A stretch of 64,000 nt of DNA from Listeria monocytogenes (GCF_900187225.1 NZ_LT906436.1:868001-932000); one strand, 5' to 3'; numbered from the stretch's first letter, positions 8,244 to 17,723 are shown. Numbers and translations are program-made. Notes: generated by a model not told the origin, from the sequence alone.

Positions 8244-9239
8244 ATTTTCGCCAACAGAATCTCGGGCTATTAAATTAGTTGCAAGCGCCAGATGAACAAA
8301 ACCTTCATCTGGTTTTCTTATGCGATTATACATAAGTTCGACAGCTTTCTCGCCCATAAAACTAAGGTTAGTACACATCGTTGTCAGCTGCGGATTACTT
8401 AGTACAGTAAACTCGGTATTATCAAAGCAAATAATAGATAAGTCTTTCGGAATATTATAGCCTTTCGATTGTAAGTAAGTGTTGAGAATAAATCCAAGAC
8501 CTGAGTTGACGCAAAACCAAGCAGTAGGGAGTTCGTCTAGTTCGTCTAAAGTTCTATACAATGTAGTTTGTTCTTCTTTGATGCGAGTGATAGCATATTT
8601 TTTGTTAAAAGGAATGTGATAGTACTGCAAAGCTTTTTTGTATCCTTCTAGTCGTTCTTCATAACTTGGAGAAAAAGTTACATCACCAAGAAAACCGATT
8701 TTTTGGTGCTTATTTTGAATTAAAAATTCCACAGCCATAAAAGCACCGTCTTTGTTTTGACTAATAACTGCATCGGCTTTTAAATGCGGATCATGATGAT
8801 CTATCAGCACTACTGGCATGCCGAGGTCGATCACTTTTTTACTATAATCGGTGTTAATATGCGACAGCAAGAAAATACCAGTCCAGTTCTCACTTGTAAG
8901 CTGCTCCGGCAATTGATTTGTTGCCGCTTCCTCATCCGTAACTGGAAAAATGATAAGTTCGGCTTGGTGGGCGATAATGCTTTGTTTCATATTATCGATA
9001 ATTTCACCAAAAAAACTGCGCTGCGAAAGGGCGAAAGAAGTTGCTAAAAGCGCAAATTTTTCTTTGACAACCTCACGTGCGATTTCTCTTTTATATTTAT
9101 AACCTAATTCATCTGCCATTTTAAAAACAGCTAGTTTAGTTTGTTCGCTAACCCCATTTTTATTGCCTAAAGCTTGCGAGACTGAATTTTTGGTTATATT
9201 TAGCCTGTCAGCAATATCCTGCATCGTAACTTTCTTCAT
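8214..9239 (-). CDS. LacI/GalR-family repressor of the sugar operon
   Basis: This 341-residue regulator has an N-terminal LacI helix-turn-helix (MQDIADRLNITKNSVSQALGNKNGVS) and a periplasmic-binding-like sensor domain (about 60-330). It is divergent from the ABC-importer/GH13/GH130 operon, across 244 bases that contain a strong promoter and a CG-centred palindrome, so it most likely represses that operon and responds to a sugar or sugar phosphate. Note NSVSQALG, where many relatives have TVSRAL; the Ser-Gln variation in the recognition helix should alter operator choice. Confidence 0.92.
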   Translation of the reverse strand: MKKVTMQDIADRLNITKNSVSQALGNKNGVSEQTKLAVFKMADELGYKYKREIAREVVKEKFALLATSFALSQRSFFGEIIDNMKQSIIAHQAELIIFPVTDEEAATNQLPEQLTSENWTGIFLLSHINTDYSKKVIDLGMPVVLIDHHDPHLKADAVISQNKDGAFMAVEFLIQNKHQKIGFLGDVTFSPSYEERLEGYKKALQYYHIPFNKKYAITRIKEEQTTLYRTLDELDELPTAWFCVNSGLGFILNTYLQSKGYNIPKDLSIICFDNTEFTVLSNPQLTTMCTNLSFMGEKAVELMYNRIRKPDEGFVHLALATNLIARDSVGENKKTDSASES

Positions 9240-9397
9240 GGTTCCCCTCCGTTTTCCTCTATTTATTCTATTATAGAAGTAAATTCACAAAATAGCAAAA
9301 ATTTTATAATTAAAAAGTAATGTAGAAAGTAATTCTTTTTATTTTTGGCAGTAATGCATATAAAGCTTAATGATATTAGGTTTATTAAAAGTAATTA

Positions 9398-9426
9398 TTG
9401 ACATTACAAAAATGTAATGTGATAAT
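9398..9426 (+). promoter_or_regulatory. strong SigA promoter of the sugar operon
   Basis: TTGACA (9398-9403), 17 bases, then GATAAT (9421-9426). The spacer contains a perfect inverted repeat, CATTACA-AAAA-TGTAATG (9402-9419), that could bind a regulator. Confidence 0.8.
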
Positions 9427-9435
9427 GTAATCGTA

Positions 9436-9450
9436 ATCAAGCGCTTACAA
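9436..9450 (+). promoter_or_regulatory. LacI-family operator / cre-like site
   Basis: ATCAAGCGCTTACAA is centred on AAGCGCTT, a palindrome with the CG core typical of LacI-family operators, and is one mismatch from a cre site. It lies just downstream of the predicted start site, where a bound repressor or CcpA would block transcription. Confidence 0.65.
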
Positions 9451-9483
9451 TTACAAAAAAGTGGAATTAGGAGGATTATTGAT

Positions 9484-10803
9484 ATGAAGATTAGAAAAAT
9501 TGCTATTGCAGCTCTTAGTGTTGTGGTTGCTGGGTCATTACTCACTGCTTGTGGTGGTGGGAACAGCAAAAGCGACGATAATGGTAAAACAAAAGTAACG
9601 TTTTGGGCAGCTCCAAATCCAACTCAAGTAAAATATTGGGATGAAATGGCGAAAGCTTACGAAAAAGAAAATCCAGATGTCACGATTGAAGTTTCCCAAA
9701 TGAAAGAAAGTCCATCATCGGAAGCAACTATCCAATCAGCTATTGCCTCTAAAACGGCGCCAACAATGTCTGAAAATATCAATCGTAGTTTCGCTGCGCA
9801 ATTAGCTGACAGTAAAGCGATTGTTCCTTTGAATGATGTAAAGGGACTTGATGATGTTGTCAAAGAACGAAACATGAGCGAAACAATGGATTCTTGGAAA
9901 TTCTCTGATGGCAATCAATATGTGCTACCTGTATACTCCAATCCAATTCTTTTTGCTTGGCGTTTAGATACACTCAAAGAACTTGGCTATGATGCACCGC
10001 CAAAAACATATAGTGAAGCGCTCGAAGTTGGTAAAAAACTAAAAGCGAAATATCCAGATAAAGTGCTTTGGGCAAAAGGGGATTTATCTGATCCAACTGC
10101 TTGGATGCGCTGGTTTGATTTCTTCCCACTTTATGATGCAGCTTCTAAAGGAAATGCATTTGTAGAAGATGGCAAATTAGTAGCAGACGATAAAGCAGGA
10201 ACAGAGTTATTAACATTTATGTCTGAATTGCAAAAAAATAAATTACTTCTTGCAAGCAAAGCAACAGATCCATTTGAAACTGGAACAAGTATCATGGCAG
10301 ATAATGGCCCTTGGACTTTCCCGAACTGGGACGAAAAATTCCCAGAACTTAAATATAACGAAAACTATGCAATAACAGCACCACTAGTACCAGATAGCAT
10401 GGTGAATGAAGAAAATGTTGCTACATACGCTGATTCGAAAGGCGTTGTAATGTATGCACAAGCGACAGATAAAGAAAAAGAAGCGGCAATGGATTTCTTG
10501 AAATTCGTGTACAATGATGACAAAAATGACTTGAAATTCTTAGAAACAACTAACTTAATTCCTGCGCGTGATGATGCAACAGAAAACGAAACTTTCACAG
10601 CTTTCTTTAAAGAAAATCCAGAACTCGAAGTTTATGCAGCTAATGTACCATATAGCATTCCTGCGATGGATGACGCGAAATATAATGATATTCAACAAAT
10701 CATTGGTGAAGAAGCATGGAATCCGATTGTTCGTGGGGAGAAAAAACCTACTAAAGCTTGGTCAGATATGAAGAAAGCTGAGGACGGGGTGCTTCAAGAA
10801 TGA
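9484..10803 (+). CDS. sugar ABC transporter substrate-binding lipoprotein
   Basis: This 439-residue family-1 extracellular solute-binding protein has a lipoprotein signal with lipobox LLTAC (Cys23), so it is anchored outside the membrane. The mature part has the usual two-lobe architecture (KVTFWAAPNPTQ near the start, DNGPWTFPNWDEKFP in the middle). It is the first gene of the operon and overlaps the first permease by 4 bases (ATGA). Neither gene nor its neighbours encode an ATPase, so a shared MsmK-type ATPase elsewhere in the genome must energise uptake. The ligand is inferred to be a mannose-containing oligosaccharide from the downstream enzymes. Confidence 0.93.
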   Translation: MKIRKIAIAALSVVVAGSLLTACGGGNSKSDDNGKTKVTFWAAPNPTQVKYWDEMAKAYEKENPDVTIEVSQMKESPSSEATIQSAIASKTAPTMSENINRSFAAQLADSKAIVPLNDVKGLDDVVKERNMSETMDSWKFSDGNQYVLPVYSNPILFAWRLDTLKELGYDAPPKTYSEALEVGKKLKAKYPDKVLWAKGDLSDPTAWMRWFDFFPLYDAASKGNAFVEDGKLVADDKAGTELLTFMSELQKNKLLLASKATDPFETGTSIMADNGPWTFPNWDEKFPELKYNENYAITAPLVPDSMVNEENVATYADSKGVVMYAQATDKEKEAAMDFLKFVYNDDKNDLKFLETTNLIPARDDATENETFTAFFKENPELEVYAANVPYSIPAMDDAKYNDIQQIIGEEAWNPIVRGEKKPTKAWSDMKKAEDGVLQE

Positions 10804-11678
10804 AGCGGCGAAACAACAAATTGGGCTGGTCATTTACCAGCCCGTATCTCATATTCACAGCGATATTTTTCTTAGTACCGCTTGTTTGGTCAATTTGGTT
10901 ATCTGTGACTGATTGGAACATGATGAGTCCGGAAATCAATTTTGTTGGCTTTGATAATTTTATTAAAGCGTTCACTAGTCCAGCAGTTCAAGCAGCCTTT
11001 TTTGTTACTTATAAATTTTTGATTGTTTTTGTTCCTATGGCGTTAATTATTTCGATGATTGTCGCGGTATTAGTGAATGGACTACCGAAGTTTAAAGGAC
11101 TTTATTTGGTTGCGTTTTTCCTACCGTATTTGTCTTCAGGAGTTGTAACTTCGCTAATTGTACAAGGGTTGCTTTCATACAATAGTGCGCTGAATGTGTT
11201 TTTACGCGGGCATTTTGGTTGGGATATCGATTGGCTCGGAACACCAATGTCGGCGCTCGTTATTATTTCACTAATGATAGCTTGGAAAATGTCTGGTTAT
11301 TATGCGCTCATTTTAATTTCTGGACTTGCTAGTATTAATCATGAAATTTATGAAGCTGCAGCAATGGATGGTTCTGGTAGATTTAGAACATTTTGGAAAG
11401 TCACTGTTCCGATGCTATATCCAGCTTTATTTACTGTGATTGTTTTAGCGGTGGGTGTTAGCTTTGGTATTTTCACCGAAGTTTACCAATTGACTGGTGG
11501 TGGACCGAATTTTGCAACAAATACATGGCAAATGGAAATTTTTAACCAAGCATTTGTTAACTTGAATTCTGGTTATGCTTCAGCGATTTCTCTAATGGCT
11601 GCTACTGTGACATTTGCATCAATTGGTGTTATTAAGAAAATGCTTGAGAAATGGGGTCAAAGAAATGGTTGGACATAA
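10800..11678 (+). CDS. sugar ABC transporter permease 1 (MalF-like)
   Basis: This inner-membrane permease of 292 residues has six predicted transmembrane helices. The cytoplasmic EAA loop is visible as EAAAMDGSGRFRTFWKVTVP near residue 195, the docking site for the ATPase. Its start codon overlaps the stop of the binding protein, which indicates translational coupling. It pairs with the next permease. The missing ATPase implies sharing of a general sugar ATPase, as is common in Firmicute CUT1 importers. Confidence 0.93.
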   Translation: MKRRNNKLGWSFTSPYLIFTAIFFLVPLVWSIWLSVTDWNMMSPEINFVGFDNFIKAFTSPAVQAAFFVTYKFLIVFVPMALIISMIVAVLVNGLPKFKGLYLVAFFLPYLSSGVVTSLIVQGLLSYNSALNVFLRGHFGWDIDWLGTPMSALVIISLMIAWKMSGYYALILISGLASINHEIYEAAAMDGSGRFRTFWKVTVPMLYPALFTVIVLAVGVSFGIFTEVYQLTGGGPNFATNTWQMEIFNQAFVNLNSGYASAISLMAATVTFASIGVIKKMLEKWGQRNGWT

Positions 11679-12498
11679 TAGTAAAGCGGGTAAAATTGTT
11701 CGCTATATACTGACAACATTACTCATGCTGATCATGATTTATCCGTTTATTTATTTGGTTTTAAACTCATTTGCTGCTTGGGATCAGGTAGATAAAAAGT
11801 TGATTCCGACAGAATTCACTACTCGTTCGTGGGATTGGTTATTTGGGAATTCAGTCGTTGCGGCACCGGCGCCTTGGATTCATGCGTTTATTAATACAAT
11901 TATTGTTTCCACCATTGCGACAGGCTTGATGTTGCTTTTCGGTCTAATGGTTGGCTACGCACTTGCAAAAGTGGATTTTAAAGGCAAAAAAATTGTTAAC
12001 AATGCGATTTTATTTCAAATGTTTTTCCCGGCAATCATCTTGCTGATTCCGCAGTTTTTAATGATTACGGATTTTGGATTATTGGATACCTATGCGGGAA
12101 TGATTATCCCAACGATGCTTAGCTTATGGGCTGTATTCATGTATACCAACTTTTTCAAAGCGATTCCAGACACATTAATTGAAGCTGCCAAACTGGACGG
12201 GGCAAGTGATTTGAAGATTTTGTTTCGGGTTGTGCTGCCAATGTCTAAATCAATTACGACCGTTATTTTCTTATTCCTTTTCACAGACAGATGGACGAAT
12301 TTACTTTGGGATATGCTTGTAACGAAGAGTGATGGAACGGTCACGTTGAATGTGCTAATCTCGCAAATGTTTGGACCTTATGCAACCTATCCAGGTCCAA
12401 TGTACGCGGCTTCGGTGTTGCTAACACTTCCGCTAATCATCTTGTTCTTATTCTTCTCGAAGAAGTTCCAAGAAGGAATGCAATTTACATTGAAATAA
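11665..12498 (+). CDS. sugar ABC transporter permease 2 (MalG-like)
   Basis: This is the second permease, 277 residues with six predicted helices and the EAA loop EAAKLDGASDLKILFRVVLP near residue 175. The ATG at 11665 overlaps the end of the first permease by 14 bases; a longer frame from 11614 would overlap more and lacks a ribosome site, and GGGGTC lies just upstream of the chosen start. It is a CUT1-family sugar permease working with the preceding two gene products. It is followed 15 bases later by the GH13 gene. Confidence 0.92.
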   Translation: MVGHNSKAGKIVRYILTTLLMLIMIYPFIYLVLNSFAAWDQVDKKLIPTEFTTRSWDWLFGNSVVAAPAPWIHAFINTIIVSTIATGLMLLFGLMVGYALAKVDFKGKKIVNNAILFQMFFPAIILLIPQFLMITDFGLLDTYAGMIIPTMLSLWAVFMYTNFFKAIPDTLIEAAKLDGASDLKILFRVVLPMSKSITTVIFLFLFTDRWTNLLWDMLVTKSDGTVTLNVLISQMFGPYATYPGPMYAASVLLTLPLIILFLFFSKKFQEGMQFTLK

Positions 12499-12513
12499 AA
12501 GGAGCGACTAAAC

Positions 12514-14046
12514 TTGGAGTTTTGGCGTCGTAGTGTGTTTTATGAAATTTATATGAAATCATTTCAAGATAGTAATGGTGATGGTTTGGGTGATTTTAAA
12601 GGTTTAACGAGCAGATTAGATTATCTAGTGGATTTGGGAATTGATGGTATTTGGCTGACTCCATTTTATCCTTCACCGCAAGTAGATAATGGCTATGATG
12701 TTTCGGATTACTGTGACATAAATCCGGATTACGGCGATATGACTGATTTTCGAGCGTTTATGAAAGCGGCGGATTCACGAGGAATAAAAGTTATTATTGA
12801 CTTAGTGTTAAATCATTCATCAACAGAGCATGCTTGGTTTAAGGAATCGCGTAGTAGTAAGACGAATCCTAAACGAGATTATTATATTTGGAGAGAAAAA
12901 CCAAATAATTGGGAGTCGTTTTTTGGTGGTTCTGCTTGGGAAATGGATGAACTTACTGGCGAGTACTACTATCATAGTTTTGCAAAAGAACAGGCTGACT
13001 TAAACTGGGCGAATGAAGCTGTTCGCGCAGAAATAGAGGAAGTTTTAGCGTTTTGGTTGAATGAAGGAGTGGCGGGATTCAGGTTAGATGTTATCAATAA
13101 TTTAACGCTCGCACTTGAATTTCCGGATAATCCAGTCGCATCTGGTGAAATGGAGCATGTTTATGACCGTAATCAGAGTGGATTAGAACAAGCGTTAGAG
13201 GATATCGCTTCCTTTTGTCGAAAAGAGCGCGACGTGTTTTTAGTAGGCGAAATTAGCTCGGATAAATTACCTGAAATTACGCGATATAGCTCGAAAAAAA
13301 TGCTAGATGTCACGTTTAATTTTAATTTTGGCAGTGTTGATCAGCTAGATGCAAAATCTGTATTTACGACATTGAATGAGATGGAAACGGCATTAAACGA
13401 AGGGCAGTGGCCGACGCTTTTCTTTGGAAGTCATGATATGAGCAGGTTCAGAAGTCGCCTCGCATCTGGAGACTTAGTAAAGACCCAATTGCTCGCATTT
13501 TTAATGTTAACTGCGAAAGGCGTGCCGTTTATATACTACGGAGAAGAGGTGGGTATGCCTGATTTAACATTTTCTTCCGTAAAAGAGATGCGCGATATTC
13601 AAGGGACAGCCGCGTACTATCAAGCTTTACAAACTGGTACAGATGAAAAACAAGCACTCGAAATCGCTATTGAAAAAACGCGTGACAAAGCACGTGGGCC
13701 GATGATTTTCCCAGATGGAAAGCCATTTACTCTAGGTGAACCATGGATTAAAATGGCTACTTTGCCGGAAGAAGAAGCACGGATGATGTGGGATTTTTAT
13801 CAAACATTACTCGCATTTCGTAAAGAAAATGATTTTAAAGAGATGGAATATACTTTTTTGAAGTTGGATGGAGAAGTACTCAGTTATCAGCGAGGTGAAT
13901 TTATCTTTTTACTTCATTTTGGTGAGGAAGAGGTAACTTACCCGCTTCAGGGGAACTATCAGCTTGTTTTTGGAGAAGCGATGATGGTAGAAAATGGTAT
14001 TAGAATGGGCGCGCATACTGGAATTGCGCTTAGAGTGGAGGAATAA
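12514..14046 (+). CDS. GH13 alpha-glucosidase-like enzyme
   Basis: This cytoplasmic GH13 glycosidase has 510 residues, shorter than the roughly 555 of typical oligo-1,6-glucosidases. Conserved regions are DLVLNHSS (I), GFRLDVINN with the nucleophile Asp near 196 (II), LVGEIS with the acid/base Glu (III) and FGSHDMSRF (IV). Region IV normally reads NNHDQPR, so Ser for Asn and Met-Ser for Gln-Pro are unusual. A TTG start follows AAGGAGCGA. The operon context suggests it trims alpha-linked glucose or a related sugar from the imported oligosaccharide; its actual specificity is unknown. Confidence 0.88.
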   Translation: MEFWRRSVFYEIYMKSFQDSNGDGLGDFKGLTSRLDYLVDLGIDGIWLTPFYPSPQVDNGYDVSDYCDINPDYGDMTDFRAFMKAADSRGIKVIIDLVLNHSSTEHAWFKESRSSKTNPKRDYYIWREKPNNWESFFGGSAWEMDELTGEYYYHSFAKEQADLNWANEAVRAEIEEVLAFWLNEGVAGFRLDVINNLTLALEFPDNPVASGEMEHVYDRNQSGLEQALEDIASFCRKERDVFLVGEISSDKLPEITRYSSKKMLDVTFNFNFGSVDQLDAKSVFTTLNEMETALNEGQWPTLFFGSHDMSRFRSRLASGDLVKTQLLAFLMLTAKGVPFIYYGEEVGMPDLTFSSVKEMRDIQGTAAYYQALQTGTDEKQALEIAIEKTRDKARGPMIFPDGKPFTLGEPWIKMATLPEEEARMMWDFYQTLLAFRKENDFKEMEYTFLKLDGEVLSYQRGEFIFLLHFGEEEVTYPLQGNYQLVFGEAMMVENGIRMGAHTGIALRVEE

Positions 14047-14047
14047 A

Positions 14048-14962
14048 ATGAATACAATCGAAAATTTGTTGCAAGTTTACCGGGAAAATAGTGCTGCGTT
14101 TGGGACACGTATCACGTTAAATGGTGCTGGCGACAAAGATGTATACAATATTACGGCACCATTTCATTGGCTAGGACAAGAATATATTGCAGGTCGAGTG
14201 GAGTCGCGTGATAGCGAGTTTTCGGAAGTACGCTTTTTTGAAAAAACAGAGACGGACAAATATCAATTAGTTGAAAATACGACTGTTTTAGCGCTACAAG
14301 ATCCATTTGTTACATTTGTTCAGGGTGAGCTGATTATTGGCGGGGTAGAAGTTTTCCCGAAAGAAACGGACCCGACTATGTTAGATTGGCGTACTAATTT
14401 ATATCGGGCAACCTCGCTTACTGATTTTGAGCAAATTCTTGCCGGACCAATTGGGATGAAAGATTTGCGCATCAAAGAATTAGCAGACGGACGCATTTTA
14501 GTATTAACAAGACCACAAGGTGAAAAGGGCGGTCGCGGGAAAATCGGCGCAATCGTTATGGATTCACTAACAGAATTAACTATAGAGAAAATTGAAGCTG
14601 CACCACTTTTGAAACGGAATTTTTCAGGAGAGGAATGGGGTGGCGGAAATGAGATTCATTTGTTAGAAGATGAGAGAATTGGCGTGCTTGGTCACATCGC
14701 TTGTTTTGATGAAGCAGGTAATCGTCATTATTATGCGTGTTCTTTTCAATTGAATGAAGATTTTTCTCAAATCGAGCAAGAAAAAATAATCGCCGAACGT
14801 GCTAATTTTGCACCTAGTGAGCCTAAAAGACCTGATTTAGCAGACGTTGTATTTAGCGGTGGTTTAATCAGGAATTCGGACGGGACTGCGACACTTTATG
14901 CAGGGATTGGCGATTCTGATGCACAAAAATTAGCAATTCCTGATCCATTTAAAAATAACTAA
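14048..14962 (+). CDS. DUF1861 protein, probable beta-propeller carbohydrate protein
   Basis: The 304-residue product matches my recollection of the DUF1861 family, whose function is not established. The sequence is beta-rich with repeated short strands and acidic turns (GAGDKDVYNITAPF, GGVEVFPKE, WGGGNEIHLLED, VFSGGLIRNSDGTATLY), consistent with a five-bladed propeller like GH130/GH43. No signal peptide. The ATG follows GGAGGAATAAA, one base after the GH13 stop, so the two are translationally linked. Its place beside a GH130 phosphorylase makes a glycoside-active role plausible but unproven. Confidence 0.8.
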   Translation: MNTIENLLQVYRENSAAFGTRITLNGAGDKDVYNITAPFHWLGQEYIAGRVESRDSEFSEVRFFEKTETDKYQLVENTTVLALQDPFVTFVQGELIIGGVEVFPKETDPTMLDWRTNLYRATSLTDFEQILAGPIGMKDLRIKELADGRILVLTRPQGEKGGRGKIGAIVMDSLTELTIEKIEAAPLLKRNFSGEEWGGGNEIHLLEDERIGVLGHIACFDEAGNRHYYACSFQLNEDFSQIEQEKIIAERANFAPSEPKRPDLADVVFSGGLIRNSDGTATLYAGIGDSDAQKLAIPDPFKNN

Positions 14963-14983
14963 TAGTAGGAGTTTTGAGTAGAA

Positions 14984-16051
14984 ATGAACATTTATCGTTA
15001 TGAAGAAAACCCATTAATTACACCTTTAGACGTAAAACCAATCCATGAAGGTTTTGAAGTGATTGGCGCTTTCAACGCTGGTGTTGCCGAATATAACGGC
15101 GAAGTGCTTTTACTTCTTCGTGTGGCAGAAAAACCAGTTAGTGAGGATCTGGAAATAGTCCTTGCACCAGTTTATAATGCGACAAGTAATGAATTAGAAT
15201 TACAACAATTCCGATTAGATGATGAAAATTATGATTTTGAAGATCCGCGAATGATTCGCAGTAAAGCAAAACTAGAAGGTTTTTCGTATTTAACATCGCT
15301 ATCGTATATTCGAATTGCTCGTAGTAAAGATGGTCATCAGTTTACATTGGATGAAAAACCGTTTTTATATCCGTTTAATGAGTATCAGACATTTGGAATT
15401 GAAGATGCTCGTGTGACGCAAATTGGCGATACATATCACGTGAATTTTAGTGCGGTATCTGAGATTGGTGTAGCGGATGCATTAGTGACCACAAAAGACT
15501 TCGAAAATTTGGAGTATCAAGGAAATATCTTTGCTCCTGAAAATAAAGATGTACTAATTTTCCCAGAAAAAATTAACGGAAAATATTATGCCTTACATCG
15601 TCCAAGTTTGAAAAGTATTGGTAATTTAGATATTTGGATTGCTTCTTCTCCAGATTTGCGCAGTTTTGGCGATCATCGTCATTTGCTTGGAATTCGTCCT
15701 GGTGAATATGATAGTGGCCGAGTTGGTGGCGGATGTGTGCCGATTAAAACAGAAGAAGGTTGGCTGATTTTGTATCACGGTGCAACAGAAGAAAACCGTT
15801 ACGTAATGGGTGCGGCACTTCTTGATTTAAATGACCCAACGATTGTATTAAAAAGAACGAAAACACCTATTTTAGAACCAGTTGCCGATTATGAGAAGAA
15901 CGGTTTCTTCGGTGATGTTGTTTTCGCTTGTGGGGCCATTCAAGAAGGCGATACACTGCACATGTATTACGGTGTAGCGGATACTTCCATGGCAGGTTGT
16001 GATATGAAAATAAGCGAAATTTTACATCAGTTAGAAGTGGAAAACAAATGA
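14984..16051 (+). CDS. GH130 glycoside phosphorylase, probable beta-1,2-mannobiose phosphorylase
   Basis: This 355-residue GH130 (former DUF377) enzyme has the family signatures FEDPRMIR near residue 83, GIEDARVT near 135, RPSLKS near 203 and a C-terminal GDVVFACGA segment. Family members use phosphate to split beta-mannosides into mannose 1-phosphate. I recall that the L. innocua GH130 enzyme Lin0857 was shown to be a beta-1,2-mannobiose phosphorylase, and this gene is its probable counterpart. The next gene, a phosphohexomutase, would convert the sugar 1-phosphate to the 6-phosphate. It overlaps that gene by 4 bases. Confidence 0.9.
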   Translation: MNIYRYEENPLITPLDVKPIHEGFEVIGAFNAGVAEYNGEVLLLLRVAEKPVSEDLEIVLAPVYNATSNELELQQFRLDDENYDFEDPRMIRSKAKLEGFSYLTSLSYIRIARSKDGHQFTLDEKPFLYPFNEYQTFGIEDARVTQIGDTYHVNFSAVSEIGVADALVTTKDFENLEYQGNIFAPENKDVLIFPEKINGKYYALHRPSLKSIGNLDIWIASSPDLRSFGDHRHLLGIRPGEYDSGRVGGGCVPIKTEEGWLILYHGATEENRYVMGAALLDLNDPTIVLKRTKTPILEPVADYEKNGFFGDVVFACGAIQEGDTLHMYYGVADTSMAGCDMKISEILHQLEVENK

Positions 16052-17721
16052 CTTGGAAACACTATTTGAGTGCTTGGCAAAATGCCGATTTATCAAATGA
16101 GTGGCGCCGTGAATTACAACGAGTGGAAGAAGAGCAGGAACGTTTTGATGGTTACTTAACATTTGGAACTGGCGGGATGCGCGGTAAAATGGGTATTGGA
16201 ACAAAGCGCATCAATTTTTTTACCATTAGACGAGTAGCGAAAGGTTTGGGAGATTATGTTGTCGCAAACGAAGGAGCCGAAATGGGCGTTGCAATTGCGT
16301 TTGACTCTAGACATCATTCGGGTGCTTTTGCGCAGGAAACGGCAAAGGTCCTAGCGGCGCAGGGTATCAACATTTATTTATCCGATTCGATTCGACCAAC
16401 ACCAGCTTTATCATTTTGCGTTCGAGAAAAGGGGGCATTCGCGGGCGTAGTGATTACCGCAAGCCATAATCCTTCTATCTATAATGGTTTCAAAGTATAT
16501 GATAAAAATGGCTGTCAAATCACATTGGGTGTAGCGCAGGAAATTGCTGGCTATTTAGAAAAAATAACGGATATCTTTACTATACCAGTGCGCGAATTAC
16601 CCAATCCACTCGTGACACCTCTAGGAAAAGAAATGGATGATGCTTATTTAAACGCTTTAACAGCAGTCGTTTCTCGCCCTGACTTGCTTGCTGACTACGG
16701 GAATGAACTACGGATTTGTTACACGCCGCTTCATGGTGCCGGAAAAGAACTCGTTATGCGTGGACTTTTGGAAAATGGATTTTCGGAAACGACCATTATT
16801 GCAGAACAAAGCGAACCGGATGGGGATTTTCCGACAGTGATTTCGCCTAATCCGGAAGAAGAAAATAGTTTCGACCTAGCCAAAAAGCTGGCAAAAGAAA
16901 TACAAGCCGATATTATTTTGGCAACAGATCCTGATGCTGATAGACTGGGAGTGGCTGTTTTAAACAAGCAAGCTACGTACCAAATTTTAACCGGAAATCA
17001 GCTAGGCGCATTGCTTTTACAGTATATTTTAGAAGCCAAAACGTCGGTAACTGGGGCGGATACGATGATTAATACAATTGTCACGGGGGACTTAGGTGGA
17101 AGAATCGCGCATGACTTTGGAATTAATCATATCCAAACGCTTACTGGATTCAAATACATCGGTGAAAAAATAGCCGAAATGGAAGGTACGGAAAAAAACT
17201 TCCTTTTTGGATACGAAGAAAGTTACGGTTATTTAATCGCGCCATTTGTTCGGGACAAGGACGCCGTGCAAGCAGCATTACTTACAGCAGAAATGGCCCT
17301 TTTCTATAAAAAAGAAGGAACAACACTTCTTCAAAAACTAACAAATTTATATGAAAAGTTCGGCTATCATAAAGAACACTTGCACACGATTACGCTAGAT
17401 GATAGCGATGGAACTACTAAAATGAATCAAGTAATAGACGCTTTGCGCAAAGAGCCAACTTTTATTCCCGGCATAACGGTTTTAGAGGACTTTCTAACGA
17501 ATAAGCGAACCAATCTTTCAACGATGGAAATGACAAACATAGAGCTACCAAAAGAAAATGTTTTAAAATTTTACTTAAACGATAACGCCTGGTTTGCAAT
17601 ACGTCCTTCTGGAACGGAACCGAAATGCAAAATCTATTTCCAAACTATCGGTGAAACAGAAGAAATAGCGACAAACGCTATGGATGAGTTGAAAAAACGC
17701 GTTTTAGCCAAATGGGATTAA
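16048..17721 (+). CDS. phosphoglucomutase/phosphomannomutase
   Basis: This alpha-D-phosphohexomutase of 557 residues interconverts hexose 1- and 6-phosphates. It carries the phosphoserine loop VITASHNPSIYNG near residue 140, the Mg-binding DPDADRLG near 296, the sugar loop GYEESYGYL near 390 and the phosphate-binding RPSGTEPK near the C-terminus. It starts at ATGA overlapping the phosphorylase stop. In this operon its likely job is to turn the mannose 1-phosphate made by GH130 into mannose 6-phosphate. A terminator follows, so it is the last gene. Confidence 0.94.
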   Translation: MTWKHYLSAWQNADLSNEWRRELQRVEEEQERFDGYLTFGTGGMRGKMGIGTKRINFFTIRRVAKGLGDYVVANEGAEMGVAIAFDSRHHSGAFAQETAKVLAAQGINIYLSDSIRPTPALSFCVREKGAFAGVVITASHNPSIYNGFKVYDKNGCQITLGVAQEIAGYLEKITDIFTIPVRELPNPLVTPLGKEMDDAYLNALTAVVSRPDLLADYGNELRICYTPLHGAGKELVMRGLLENGFSETTIIAEQSEPDGDFPTVISPNPEEENSFDLAKKLAKEIQADIILATDPDADRLGVAVLNKQATYQILTGNQLGALLLQYILEAKTSVTGADTMINTIVTGDLGGRIAHDFGINHIQTLTGFKYIGEKIAEMEGTEKNFLFGYEESYGYLIAPFVRDKDAVQAALLTAEMALFYKKEGTTLLQKLTNLYEKFGYHKEHLHTITLDDSDGTTKMNQVIDALRKEPTFIPGITVLEDFLTNKRTNLSTMEMTNIELPKENVLKFYLNDNAWFAIRPSGTEPKCKIYFQTIGETEEIATNAMDELKKRVLAKWD

Positions 17722-17723
17722 TA

